Below are positions 53,726 to 64,000 of a DNA stretch of 64,000 nucleotides, piece by piece. Origin of the DNA: Puccinia triticina (Eukaryota; Basidiomycota; Pucciniomycetes; Pucciniales; Pucciniaceae); NCBI RefSeq assembly GCF_026914185.1, contig NC_070564.1:6324001-6388000 (forward strand), in the 5' to 3' direction. The notes below the pieces were generated by a model. That model searched no databases and was not told where the DNA came from. It was given only the letters and a program-made list of their open reading frames with translations. The translations under genes were made by a program, and so were the position numbers. Each line of letters starts with the position of its first letter. The first letter of the stretch is position 1.

Positions 53726-56700
53726 TCAGACGTACCGTGTAGGGAGAGGCTTAAAAATTGATTTATGCACTACATTGACGATGCCTTTCCTTGACTCTGG
53801 CTTGACGACGAGTAGATTATTTACATTTGAAACTCTAGATACTGCAACGTAAAGCTGGCCGTGCGAGAATACGTCTGATTCAAGGTAAACGCCAACTTTA
53901 TTTAAAGTTTGGCCCTGGCTCTTGTTTACCGACATCGCATAAGCGGGCGCAACAGGAAATTGGTAACGAAAGAATGAAAGTCCTGATCTGGCGTTCGACT
54001 TGTTTTGTAGTTTTATTCTTGGAAGAGTTATCTCGTCGCCCACGCAAGGACCCGACATCAGTCTCCCTTGAATAAAACCTAAACCAAAGTCGACTACTCT
54101 TATCCTCGAACCATTGCAAATACCTGCTCCAATAGACATATTTCGGATTATAACAAGCGGCATTCCCGCTTTTATACGTATCTTGTGTTCCGGGAAACCC
54201 AAGAAGGACAGTTTATTCAAACACTCTTCTGGTAAACTGGAGATTGAATCCGGGTCCGGCGTATTGATTGATGTTAAAGTTACGGGATCGCCTTCCAATT
54301 TATCTAATACTTCGTCATTAATCTTACCAACATCTTTATTTAATGGCGCCAGGATACATCTTTCGTTGAGATAAGTTGTTGCATCATTCGCGGGACGTAG
54401 TGTGCCCATATCACCATAAACAAATGAAATCAAGGCCGATCTCATTTCATCTCGAGATTTCAACGACTTGACTGATATGTGCCAAAGTTTTATAACTGCG
54501 AAATCTGATTTTTGTCGCTTGCCTTCTCCTAACAAGAGCAATGAAGAAGCAAACTCGATGTTTTTTTCACCGTCACCTGACGCTATAGCGTCTGCTAGGC
54601 CCATATTCTCGTCTAGACCGAATTGCGAGATGCTTTCCCAGATTGTCGATGACCTTATCGTCGAATTATATGCCGGTGGAAATTCGTTATACTTGACAAC
54701 AGGCAGAATTTGCCGGAAATCACCTGAAAATATGACAGCTTTGCCCCCAAAGTCTTCATTCGAATCACAAAGCCTCTTCAAAGTCCGGTTAACAGCGTCA
54801 ATGGCGTTTTTGTGGATTGTTACAACCTCATCCCAAACAATTAGTCGTGCATTCTTCAATTTCATCCCAAGGTATGTATCTTCATTGATGGGACAATCGA
54901 TACCCACAGGCGTGTCAATGGGGATCTTGAAGGCTGAGTGCGCTGTTTGGCCAAACTTCAAGAGCAACGCAGCTACACCGGAGGACGCGACTACTACTTT
55001 ATCGAATTCGTTGATTGTGGCTAGATCAATGAGACTGTTGAGGAGGAAAGTCTTTCCAGTGCCACCCGGCCCGTCCAAGTAAAATAGACCCTGGCGACCT
55101 TTTTTCAAAGCGTTTTTAACCTTCATGTAGAAACAACGCTGTTGGCGGTTGAATTTACGTTTGTCTTTTGATAACCGTGCAGCCGTCACCGAGATGTCTT
55201 CAATCTCATCTTCGTCCGCTTTCATATTTTCTAACATCCTTGCCTCCTTCTTCGAAGGGATAAGGCCGCATGAGGTTAAAGTGTTTCCCATGCCTCTGAG
55301 GATATCTTCCAGGCGAAAAAGGGCCATAACTTTTCGCTCGGCATCATTGAGACGTTTGCTGTAACGTTGCCGCATGTCGATCCTCGACTGGTCATCTGTA
55401 AATGAGAGGTAATGATCCTCCAACAATTTGAGTGGATCCGAAGGAGGTGAATGGACGCAAATGATGGCAAACATCTGAGCAAGTTGGTAACCGGTCCGTA
55501 TGATCGCGGCTTCGCGTAAGGCTTCATCGTAGAGAAAATCGTTCACAAGCAGACCAAGGACGTTGCAAGCCTCCTGATAATTTTCGCACACTTCTCCGTC
55601 GATTGTCCTCAGCTCAACAAACGACGTGAAGCTTCTGCGACAAAGAAGTAAGACTCTGAGGTAAAAGCACTCCCCTGCCAAGTAGGATACTGAGAATATC
55701 CTTCCGACGCATTCATCTTTGGTTTTCCGTGGAATCCAACATTTGTCCGCCTTATTCCACCAGAAATAAGCCGGAATATCCTTGTAGAACAAATCGCGGG
55801 CGCGTCGACCATCGGCGCCAACTGCATCCTCCAAGTTGAGCAACATGAAGCCGGTTAGCGTCGTTTGAGTCGCTTTCCCGTTGTTGATTTGGCCTTCGAG
55901 GCCTTCCTGATTCTCAAAATACACAAGCTGTTCCCCTTCTTCATGTATTCCCAAGCGCGTTACGGAAGGCCAGCGATTGGATAACGGTATCTTAAACAAC
56001 CTCCATGCAGCTAAAGAAAACAAGGTTAGCAGATTCACTCGAATAATAGAATTGTGAAGTCTAACCTTCGCATGGCCCGATGTATCTTCCTTCAACATAA
56101 GACTTCACTTTGTCGTTTGAGTCGATGGCCAAGGATAATCGATCGTGGCCTTTTGTTATATATTTGTACAGATATTTTATCGCGGTCGTGTTCACTGGAA
56201 CTTCAACGTTAATGTGACACTCGAACATTCTCGTCAAATATGGAGAATAAGGGACCACAGATCCATTGTCAAACGTAGACGCATGTTTCTTTACCGTACG
56301 GCCATTGTTCCTCCGGAGGTATACCGGATACGCCCCATCAACGTTAATTGTTCTTTCAGAAAAAGGTTTCGGGAAGCCACTCTTGCATGTCGTCCCGTTC
56401 CAGCAAGGGCAACTTTCGCAAGGGCCATGTAACACGAATTCGCACACCAGTCTGTGAAGTACCGGAGAAGTGACAGGGTCTGGGAGTTTGGCCGAGATCA
56501 TCCTATCGATTTCTTCTGGAGTGACTGGTTGATCACTTTTGTCAACAGTTATCATCAAATGCAGGTGAGGCAAGCCTTGCTTCTGAAACTCGACTGTCCA
56601 TACGTAGGCGACGACGCGGCCAAACCGTTCAAGCTTGACGAGTTGAAAAATGAGCTCTTTCATCTTCAGGTAAAAGATCCGAGCGACAATTGTCGGGTGA

Positions 56701-58187
56701 TCAAAAGAATTTTCTGTTAAGGGTGTCTCATCGACAATTTCTTTCCAGTTAGGGTTTGCCGTCATCGTTATGAAATAGGACGGTGGACCAAACTTCCGGC
56801 AGAGAGCCATCGCGTCATGGTAAAGTTGTTGCATACACCTCGGGCTTCCTATGAAAGTCAATGGTAAAATAACAGTCCTTCCCGACGGGGTTTTCTCGTT
56901 TTCCAAGGAATTTACCAGCTTGTTGTATTGGGACGCTTTCAGTTTTGATTGACTGTTGACGATAAATGACGTCCTTTGGTTCTCCACGCAAGCGTACATA
57001 TCGACTAAGATCTCTTGGAAGAGGGAACGGCCGGCTAGGATTGGCGAGAATTTTTTCCAACGCCTGAATAGCATAAATGAAAACCACTCCAGTGACCCAA
57101 CTTTCCGGTTATCAACTGGCAAGAGATGTTAGTTTCCTTGATACTCCCCGTAACTTGCGGGACTTAGTTGTGGGTCAATGCTCACCTCGGGCGGTATTTG
57201 CTTGATAGAGGTTATCCCATTGCTGTTCCCCATATGGAAAGAACAACGGGTACCTTAAAGGTAAGTAGGCTGAATGAAGATTAGATATAAACTCGAAGCC
57301 ATCGTCGTGACGGTGGAGCAAGATTTGACGTTCGTCTACAATGTCGCCATTACCTTGAACAACAAGCGCGACCTCGTCAATCGTTGGGCAATTGTATTGT
57401 TTAGGATCGGCGCCGGGTGTTGGTACGCCTTGAAGCTTCAGGGTTTTTGCACCGGCCCTCTCGAGGACTTCGATCGCCGAGCAAAATCGCTGAGCATATG
57501 GGTTAATTTCGGTAAGCAGATCCATAAGCTCGAGAACGAGGTCTGGATTCATTCGTGCGGCAAGTCCTGCATTGCCTCCCCTCCCTTGAGCTTGCGTGAC
57601 CCGAAATTGAGCCTCTTCAATTCCCCGGTTCCCCACGACGTAGATTTGGCAGAACCCGGCGTTATCGGTTGTTGGTTGCAAACTTGAGATCCAATGTGTT
57701 GACGCGCCCAATATCTTGAAGACGTTGACCCCCATCGGTCCGGCTACGGAGTAGTCAATATTTGTGCCTAAGGATGTGAACAACAGGGCGTTGTTGTACA
57801 TCCTCGTCAATTGCTGGAAATCGAGTGAACCTGAATCCAAGAAAGGGTATAGCGAGTTAATAAGGATAAAAAGGACATCAAAAAGAGTTTCCTACGTTGA
57901 TCTTTCTGGGTAAGAAGTCCGCGAAGGAGCCGCGGGTATCGCTTTGCACTGGTGTGCGTGGATGGTATCGAGACTTTATTTTTTTGACAACACATCGAGT
58001 AGAGTTTCGTATCTTTCTTGCGGTGGGCCAAAGTCAATTCGTCGTTCCAGTGAAATGTGTAACATCCATTGCAAATGCTCTTGCACGGCCCGACGTAATG
58101 TGGAAACTGGTATTCGGTAATGTTTTGGGTGAGGGATTTGTAATCTTGCCGGGTACTGGTCGCTACCTTCTTCTTCGAGGAAGGCAT
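53726..58187 (-). CDS. Helitron Rep/helicase (RepHel), apparently intact
   Basis: Four exons (58187-57896, 57830-57186, 57115-56066, 56010-53726) give 1,423 aa with matching phases; introns are 65, 70 and 55 nt. The N-terminus has a [16 protein letters not shown] zinc-binding-like motif. The Rep domain (Helitron_like_N) shows [13 protein letters not shown], the metal-binding GLPHLHLMI and the catalytic tyrosines in [12 protein letters not shown]. The C-terminal Pif1-type SF1 helicase has Walker [11 protein letters not shown], Walker [18 protein letters not shown] and the final NKSQGQTL and YVAVSRV motifs. It would nick, unwind and move the element by rolling-circle replication. No internal stops, so it may be active or recently active. 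The two flanking genes on the same strand may be co-carried. Confidence 0.92.
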
Positions 58188-58766
58188 ATCCGCTCACGAT
58201 TGAAGTCAAAATTGAACTTGGCACAACATATGGCGCGATAGGCTTCACGTCTAACCCAACAAAACATAAGCTTTCACTTAAGGGCTCGCGGGGGTCGTCG
58301 GGGAAAACTATTATTTAATTCCCCGGGGAATCATGTACGAATCATATCCAGAATTTTGATTTGAAGTCAAAACCCCGGACAACAGGTTGAGCTCTATCAT
58401 CTCAATCTACAAGCTACTCTTTCGAGAGACTTACCGCATTGAATATGCCTCTTGTTACCCTCTATCTAGCTCGGCTTTGCCTCCAAGTTGCCGGCAAATC
58501 AACAAGTGTAATTTTTATCTACATCTATATACATTGCTTTGGTTTCATCGATCAAATTTTGACAAGTAATGAAAAGGATTTTAATTGAGAGTTACAAGAG
58601 GCCCGCCAGCGGCACTTAGATTGCGACGAACGATCAATTGAAAGGTGAAAAAAAATCTTGAGTTGCTCTAAAAGCCTGAGGAAAGCGGACTTGCTGCAAT
58701 TGTCCATATGTTTATGCTTGATGTGCGCTCACGTATGAGGCGAAAGGAACGTAGCTTATCCTGAAC
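58188..58766. other. intergenic interval
   Basis: Between the RepHel start codon and the end of the upstream AT-hook gene. Contains the RepHel promoter/leader and no other gene that I can support. Confidence 0.4.
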
Positions 58767-60168
58767 CTAATATTTCTTCATACGCTTGGCGGCCTCCTTG
58801 AGGACGGCTTTGCGTGGGCGGCCGCGTTTTGGTTTGGCTGGTTGGATAGTCTCTTCCTCGTCCTCAGTCCCTTCGTCTTCCTCGGTAACCTCATCGTTCG
58901 AAAAATCTTTGTTATCATCATCCGATTTATTCGACGTAGATCGGTCGACTGCCTTGCCCTTAAAGGAACAGTCATCCCGGGGAGCATCATGTACGCTTGA
59001 GTTTGCGTGATTCACTTCGCCGTTACCCTGAGGAGTATGGTCACGAGGCTTTGTTTTCGTTTGGCTGGCCCCGGGCGCTTTAAGTTGGGTTTTGTTGACT
59101 GATGGGGAGGCAACGGTTGGTTTCCCAGGCACCTTTGATGTGGATTGATTGGGTTGACTTTGGTAAGTCGGCGACTTCTTCGGACTCGGGCTGAATTTCG
59201 TTCTGTAAATAAATATCGTTAGTCTTGAGGAAATGCCGTCAGTTGATACAGCTAAAGTAACAAACATCTTGAGTCCATTACTACAGGCAACATTTGGAGT
59301 GGTCGTCGTTGCATTCCGCCCGATCTGATGCCCGTTGCTTATGCTTACCGACGAGACCTGCGGTTCCGGGAACGAATATGAATAAATAATCCTACAATAT
59401 CACGAAAACGAGATTTATGTAATCATTCGGACTAACTAAAACAACCGCTGTGTGACCATCCATATCGAAATCGACCAGTCGGCCTATGATGAAAACTTCA
59501 CGTCCAACTTGATACAACGTGTGCGTTTTAATTAAATTCTTTGTACCGGGGACGACGTACTTAATATTGAAACGACGGTGGCATCGTTGCTGCGTGAGGA
59601 TCCTGGTTAGCTGTGGTACACATCGAGGAGAGGTGTTATTAGGAACCTACCTCCGCGTCCCAATCACAGTGAGCTACAGTCACCTCTAGCCGAGTCCCAG
59701 CGTCGTGGTCCGACACAATCTCGCGGCAGTCGACCACCATTCCAAGGCTTGAGACATTGGTCTTCGAGTTGAAATCAGGTTGATCCGGGCCGTTTTCACC
59801 GATCCGGGTCACAGTCTCGTGTGCGTAAGATAAAATAGGCGTTGACCCATCGTTCATTGCGATAAGTTTACCGGAAATCGCGTAGATCGAGTTTTGGCTT
59901 AAGGTGTTATTAAGCGCCGAGTTCGTGAGAAGTTGAACCTCAAAGTTCTCGCGCTTGTTAGCATCGAGGCCACCGCATTGGAAAAAACTGGGGGTTTTGA
60001 CATATCCGTATTGGTTCGCGCGAACGGTGTCAACGGAGGACTTGATAACGAGATTTTAGTAAGGAAAGGATATCAAACTGATGGCTGGGCAGAACTACTT
60101 ACGTCTTCAATGGGGGCGAAGTGGCCGGTGAAATCGGCTGGGTGGTTGGGTGTGCGGAGAAGAGACAT
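58767..60168 (-). CDS. OB-fold-like protein with acidic tail and AT-hook
   Basis: Exons: 60168-60103, 60040-59651, 59610-59437, one or two uncertain exons, and a last exon 59202-58767. Donors GTAAGT, GTAGGT and GTTAGT; acceptors ATCAAG, CCACAG and TTTACAG. The N-terminal MSLLRTPNHPADFTGHFAPIED is followed by a beta-rich region (NSIYAISGKLIAMNDGS, SSLGMVVDCREIV, RLEVTVAHCDWDAE, TLYQVGREVFIIGRLVDFDM) of the kind seen in OB-folds. The last exon is Ser/Thr/Lys-rich, then strongly acidic, and ends with an AT-hook (KPKRGRPRKA) and a basic tail. Probably DNA-binding; inferred to be a Helitron accessory gene because it sits head-to-tail with RepHel. It could instead be a host gene. Confidence 0.6.
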
Positions 60169-60765
60169 GTTGACGCTATAGGTCACGGTAAGGAATAAGG
60201 TGAGTATCGGATGTGCGAGAATGGGAACTTATGCGAATGATAGGAGTCTGGCTAGGGGGCACGGGCTAACAGTTCAAAGTTGTTGATAAGTGTTGATCTT
60301 ATGCGGCGAGCTGTTTTTAACGTAGGAATTGATTAGACGATTGAGAAGAGCTGAAATCAGTTGTTTGATGGGAGGATGGAGGACAGTGGAAGTTAGTCAC
60401 GAAGCTCATCTTAAATAAAGTAGACGTTGAAGCTTACGGTGACGGTTGTCGAGGGTCTGGTCGGGTGGACATTCAGGAAATGCCCTAGCCTCGCTGGACT
60501 GGCTCCGAATGGCTGGACTGGCCACGCATGACAACGTTCGAAAGGATTCATACCAAGGTGTTATTGAAAAATGGCGGTCAGGTCTGTCCGGATTCGCGCT
60601 CCTGGGTGAAACGGTAACCTTGGGCCCACCTTGGCCCGATTAGTCGCGCCTTGTGACAGTTGACGTGGGGTGTAACGGTCAATTGAATTGAGGGTCTAAG
60701 TACTGCCGGAACCGTCACAACACGAGACGACGGGCTGGCCGGATGAGGAATGGAAACGACCTGTT
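60169..60765. other. upstream region, no gene seen
   Basis: Likely promoter region of the AT-hook gene and possibly the 5' end of the Helitron. Helitron 5' ends (TC) carry no inverted repeat, and I could not place one. Confidence 0.35.
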
Positions 60766-61020
60766 GTGAGGGCTGCGGTATTGGTGTGTTCCTTGATTTA
60801 CTCGGGTCCTCGCGAAGGGGGGAGATTAAGCGGGATTGCCTTTATGGAAACCGCTGCAGGGTTCAACGATCGGATAGGGAAACGAAGGAATCAACGTTTT
60901 GTGGGCCTGGCAGTACTGGTGTATTTGTTGATTTTCTGTGTCCTGGCGAAAATGGCCCATTGGGGAGGAATGTTTCACATGGATATTGTTGCTGGTGAAT
61001 TTGGGTTTTCGGTTTGCGTA
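60766..61020. repeat. two-copy ~140-bp direct repeat
   Basis: Copies at about 60766-60880 and 60906-61020 share GGTGTRTTYSTTGATTT, GTCCT(C/G)GCGAA and GATTGCC/ATATTG-type blocks at 140-base spacing, with moderate divergence. Confidence 0.45.
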
Positions 61021-61136
61021 CATATGATGCAGGGTCCAACGTTAGAATAGTCAAGTCGGCATTCGTGTATATAGCTGGGACCGGCGGGTGTTTGATTGTT
61101 CCCCAGGGAGTTTGGGGATGCTGAATGTGAAGCTAA

Positions 61137-61535
61137 CCACCTCCCTCAACCCTTCCGCTGTCGCACGTGCGCAGTTTGAAGGGCGAAGAGTGGGCCCCCC
61201 ACTGGCTTGCAGCATTTCCTGCGGGCCGGGGGCCTTCATGTCCAGTCCTTTTGACCCGTGCGCTTGACGCGGGCTGGGGGCTGAGTCTGTGGCACAGCAC
61301 TTCTGCTGATGTTGGAAGGCTATTTTAATTTTTTTACTTGAATTTGAATGAATTTTAATTTGTTTATGTAACCGTAGATTGTAGATTGGTTGTATTTGTA
61401 GGTTATTCATATTTTTGTGCTGGGGGATAGGTACTTTTGTCGCCATTTTTGTGATTTTTTTGTAAATTGTAGGCAAAACCCTTGAATTTTTTTTTTAAGT
61501 TCTGGCAAATCTGTGTCTTTAATAAACTTGGATTA
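61137..61535. repeat. edge repeat shared with 41390-41765
   Basis: CCGCTGTCGCACGTGCGCAG, a GC-rich block, AACCCTTGAATTTTTTTTT and TTTAATAAACTTGGATT in the same order as at 41390-41765. It ends exactly where the next element begins (61536). Confidence 0.6.
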
Positions 61536-61819
61536 AGGGTGTTCAAAGTTGATAAATTCATAAACATAAATTTTTTGAAAAAAACATTGATGCACCCCCC
61601 AAACACCAAACCTCCCTGCCTCGTAGATCCGTAATAATTACATACACCCAGTCTGAGTGGACTTGAGAAAAATCGCCCATCCTTGGCAAGCCTGATAATG
61701 CCATCAAGGAGACTGACCCACCCTCACCACTGAACTGCAATGGCAGCTCTCAACCCAAGGAGTTACATGCAGCACCCCTTCCAATGCACAACGGCGCTAC
61801 CCTCTCAACACAAAGCATT

Positions 61820-62067
61820 GACTGCCTCCTTGCTTGGATGGCGAAACGGGTGACCCTGAGCTCCACACACTCCAGATCGAACAGATGCGGCTTGAGATCC
61901 AATTTTGCAAGATGGAAATTGCTTGTGTCCAAGCCAGCATTGCAGAATCCAAACAATTGTTGTCTGGGCCGTTTGCCCAAGCCAAAATGGTCCAGGACTT
62001 TGTGCAATCCGGTCTGACACTCAAGGACGCATTGAACATGACGACCCGCTTCCTCGAACCTGATTGA
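61820..62067 (+). other. short coding-like frame, coiled-coil
   Basis: Open from about 61820 to the TGA at 62065-62067; TLQIEQMRLEIQFCKMEIA, SIAESKQLLSG and AKMVQDFVQSGLTLKDALNM look like a helical protein tail. No start in good context; maybe the last exon of a gene carried by the 61536-62953 element. Confidence 0.35.
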
Positions 62068-62716
62068 TTCAACTTCCCTTTTTTCTAGTTCTATCTGTTC
62101 TCACAAAACTTCACAATCCACAAAAAAACACATAATCAAATCAAAGCAATAAAAAACCAAACCTTGGAATCTCAAACATTAAGTTTCTCTTGTTTATTCT
62201 TCCTCTTTGGGTTTGTTTTCAAAGAACTCCAAAATCAAATAAAAAACAAAAACAATTAAAAAACCAAAAAATGGTATCCTCTTATGTCTGTTGGTTTTTT
62301 TTTTTTCATCCATTGTCTACTTGAAATGAAACCAATTTCAAGCAGGCAAGATACAAGTTTGACTGTGTAACTGTGGAGCTCTTTCAGTTTTGGATCATTG
62401 AGACAGGCTTGCTTCCAACTTGCCTCTGCCATTATACTCACTGCTAATCTTGTCAACCCAGACAGCTCACAATGTTTGCTTTTTGGTTCATTTTATCGGC
62501 GCGGGTTCTTCTCTACATCTATGAATTATTTCTTGATTTACACAGATATGTACACAACATTTAAAACAAAGATGAAAGTGTTGAGATTGGCTCATCTTGT
62601 TGTCTGCTTTGATCTTATTTCCTCTCTGTTCATCACCTGTCACACACATGTTACCAGTTTCTCAGTTCCTCACTCGACTACATAACCTGGGGCAGCAGAC
62701 AGTGGAAAGGCTTTCC

Positions 62717-62850
62717 TCATCCTTTCCAACACACTCACCATCTCGTGTCTGCTGCTTCAGGTCAGTTCTCTCTTTCTCTTCTTTTTCCTTATTCATATGA
62801 AATATATCATCCTTTCCAACACACTCACCATCTCGTGTCTGCTGCTTCAG
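62717..62850 (+). repeat. 44-bp direct repeat flanking an intron-like segment
   Basis: TCATCCTTTCCAACACACTC...CTGCTTCAG occurs at 62717-62760 and 62807-62850 with no mismatch. The first copy is followed by GTCAGTTCTCTC and the second ends in CAG, so 62761-62850 (90 nt) has the form of a GT-AG intron whose 3' end repeats the upstream sequence. Confidence 0.7.
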
Positions 62851-63221
62851 TCTTATATATTTCATCAGAAAGAATGTGCAAAGAGACAGAAAACTTTTTG
62901 GACTTTATGATTTATGAATTTATGAATCTATGCAGTTCAACTTTGAACACCCTTATTATATACTTATTCAAAATTCCTGTATATCTATTCATTACAAGAG
63001 AATATTGACCACCCTTTTGCTTCTTTCTCCTTTCTCATTCCTCCCTACATTACACTTGTTTTCAGTCTTTTATATCTTGGATTTCACCCTTTTTTGATCT
63101 GTTTTATCTTTTGCTTGGTGGGGAATTGTGGATTTCTGACCTGTTTGGGTTCCTTTCATATTCCTGAGTGTGGTATACAGTCTTTGAATGTTTTTGCTAC
63201 AGAGAGTCACTTTTCACATGG

Positions 63222-63549
63222 TGTGAGAGCCCGCTACAGAGGGGCAGGGATCTTCACTGGGACGGGGAACTCAGGGGCACGGAGGCAGGGCCTCGAGCGG
63301 TTTCTAGAGCCGGGGTGGGGTGAATTACTGACTCGGGAGAGATGTCAAGACAATCTCTGTGTTAGTCTAAATACACAATATAAGGGGGGGAAGAAGCAAT
63401 AGGAGGAGCTGAGCTTACCTGACTCAAGAGAGATGTCAAGACAATCTCTGCCGAGTCAGGAGGGGCGGGGGAAGAGCAAGACTATAAGCGGGATCATTAT
63501 TTGGGATCCTGTGATCCTGCTTGTGACACCTCCGAAGGGGGAGGTTACA
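63222..63549. mobile_element. hairpin-rich solo LTR, copy A (328 bp)
   Basis: Starts TGTGAGAGCCCG, has CTTCACTGGGAC like copy C, and ends GGAGGTTACA. Flanked by CATGG at 63217-63221 and 63550-63554, a 5-bp duplication. The inner hairpin block is duplicated at 63328-63359 and 63419-63450; the second copy is closed by an outer CTGACTC/GAGTCAG stem. The 3' hairpin is ACCTCC/GGAGGT. Confidence 0.85.
63328..63418 (-). other. intron-like segment in LTR copy A (91 nt)
   Basis: Minus strand: GTAAGCTCA at 63418 after a block ending GAGTCAG; TTTAGACTAAC branch-point sequence; then a second copy of the block ending GAGTCAG at 63328. The last 32 bases repeat the 32 bases before the donor (two mismatches). 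Confidence 0.5.
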
Positions 63550-63735
63550 CATGGGTCCCCACAAACTCTTGGTGAAATCCTGGCATCCGCACCCGCACTT
63601 GCACTTGTTGGTGGGTTGGGCTGTGGGCCGGTACCTGCAGGGATACCCTCAGCAATGGGAAGCAATCTCTTCCTGTGAAAGAGTCTGTTTTGGCGACCAG
63701 AAGGAAACTCTTCAGGTTGCAATATGAACTTTGAA

Positions 63736-63860
63736 GCCAGGAGGATTTCCTCTTGGTTGCTGAGTTTGTCTAACCTCTGTGACCAGGAGGATTTCCTCTG
63801 AGAATGTATAACCTCTGCAACCAGGAGGATTTCCTTCTGGTGGCAGAGGCTTTTAACCTC
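63736..63860. repeat. ACCAGGAGGATTTCCTyCTGGT hairpin repeats
   Basis: CCAGGAGGATTTCCTC or a close variant at 63737, 63783 and 63821, each able to fold on itself (AGGA/TCCT, CCAG/CTGG), separated by CTCTG(C/T)(A/G)ACC-type spacers; a fourth, diverged copy is near 63699. The 174-codon minus-strand frame over this region is a by-product. Confidence 0.6.
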
Positions 63861-64000
63861 TGAAACCTCAATGGCCAATAAAGATTGGCCCACAAAAGGA
63901 GAGGCACTGCTGTTTTCAGCGGTGGGCAGATACGTTATCCAAAATTCCACATTTTTGGTTTGTAAATTTGAATTTTGCACACTAAGTTACAGATAACTGA

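Larger units (their letters stand above)
61536..62953. mobile_element. 1.4-kb TA-target element with inverted ends (mariner-like)
   Basis: Ends AGGGTGTTCAAAGTTGA and its exact complement; then CATAAATTCATAA-type sequence on both sides. Flanked by TA (61534-61535, 62954-62955). The TTCAAAGTTG and CATAAATTCATAA layout is shared with the MITE at 15410-15588. No transposase motifs inside. Confidence 0.75.

Noticed and set aside
63456..63980. 174-codon minus-strand frame as a gene
   Set aside because: It spans the LTR border and a hairpin repeat; the repeated EEILLVA-type peptides come from the DNA repeat.

Overview
The window looks like a transposon-saturated nuclear contig of a basidiomycete fungus, most likely a rust (Pucciniales). 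The host-type genes have many short introns (about 55-99 nt) with fungal branch points (CTGAC/CTAAC). The Ty1/copia, Ty3/gypsy and Helitron proteins are of fungal type, and a tandem pair of small secreted proteins resembles rust effector candidates. The rust assignment is inference from gene style; no species marker was seen.

Layout. 1-5.9 kb: decayed copia element on the minus strand, broken by an unclassified ~1.5 kb insertion and by a solo LTR. 6.6-7.7 kb: foldback element made of ACTCCA/TGGAGT hairpins with a second element nested in it. 8.2-11.2 kb: two tandem three-exon genes for secreted proteins. 12.2-14.8 kb: divergent host gene pair, an eight-exon SAM-dependent methyltransferase and a small coiled-coil protein. 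15-23.4 kb: MITEs, a second solo LTR, a palindromic satellite (GACCGG..CCGGTC) and one AT-rich predicted gene. 24.3-26.7 kb: three-exon gene for a 767-aa Pro-rich protein of unknown function. 28.6-38.7 kb: nested gypsy remains with two solo LTRs of an unusual hairpin-rich family and a Mutator-like insertion. 39-49 kb: dense non-autonomous elements, a Tc1/mariner-type transposase pseudogene and a miniature LTR element (TRIM) carrying a PIF/Harbinger element. 49.7-51 kb: long foldback element. 51.7-60.2 kb: apparently intact Helitron-type Rep/helicase gene (1,423 aa over four exons) between two minus-strand genes with OB-fold-like features, one ending in an AT-hook. 61-64 kb: mariner-type MITE and a third hairpin LTR.

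How it fits together. Few genes serve the host: the secreted pair, the methyltransferase/coiled-coil pair and perhaps the 18.9-20.2 kb and 24.3-26.7 kb genes. Most of the rest is nested mobile DNA, and several insertions can be dated relative to one another from target-site duplications or from empty sites in the same window. Every in-frame stop I read inside transposon genes is TGA, mostly where arginine is expected, which suggests CpG deamination. The most unusual signals are: (a) four places where a direct repeat of 27-44 bp ending in AG flanks a GT-starting segment, forming intron-like units of 90-99 nt, three of them inside variable-hairpin LTRs; (b) four palindromic elements with CAAC(A/G)(A/G)TG ends that all make exact 7-bp target duplications.
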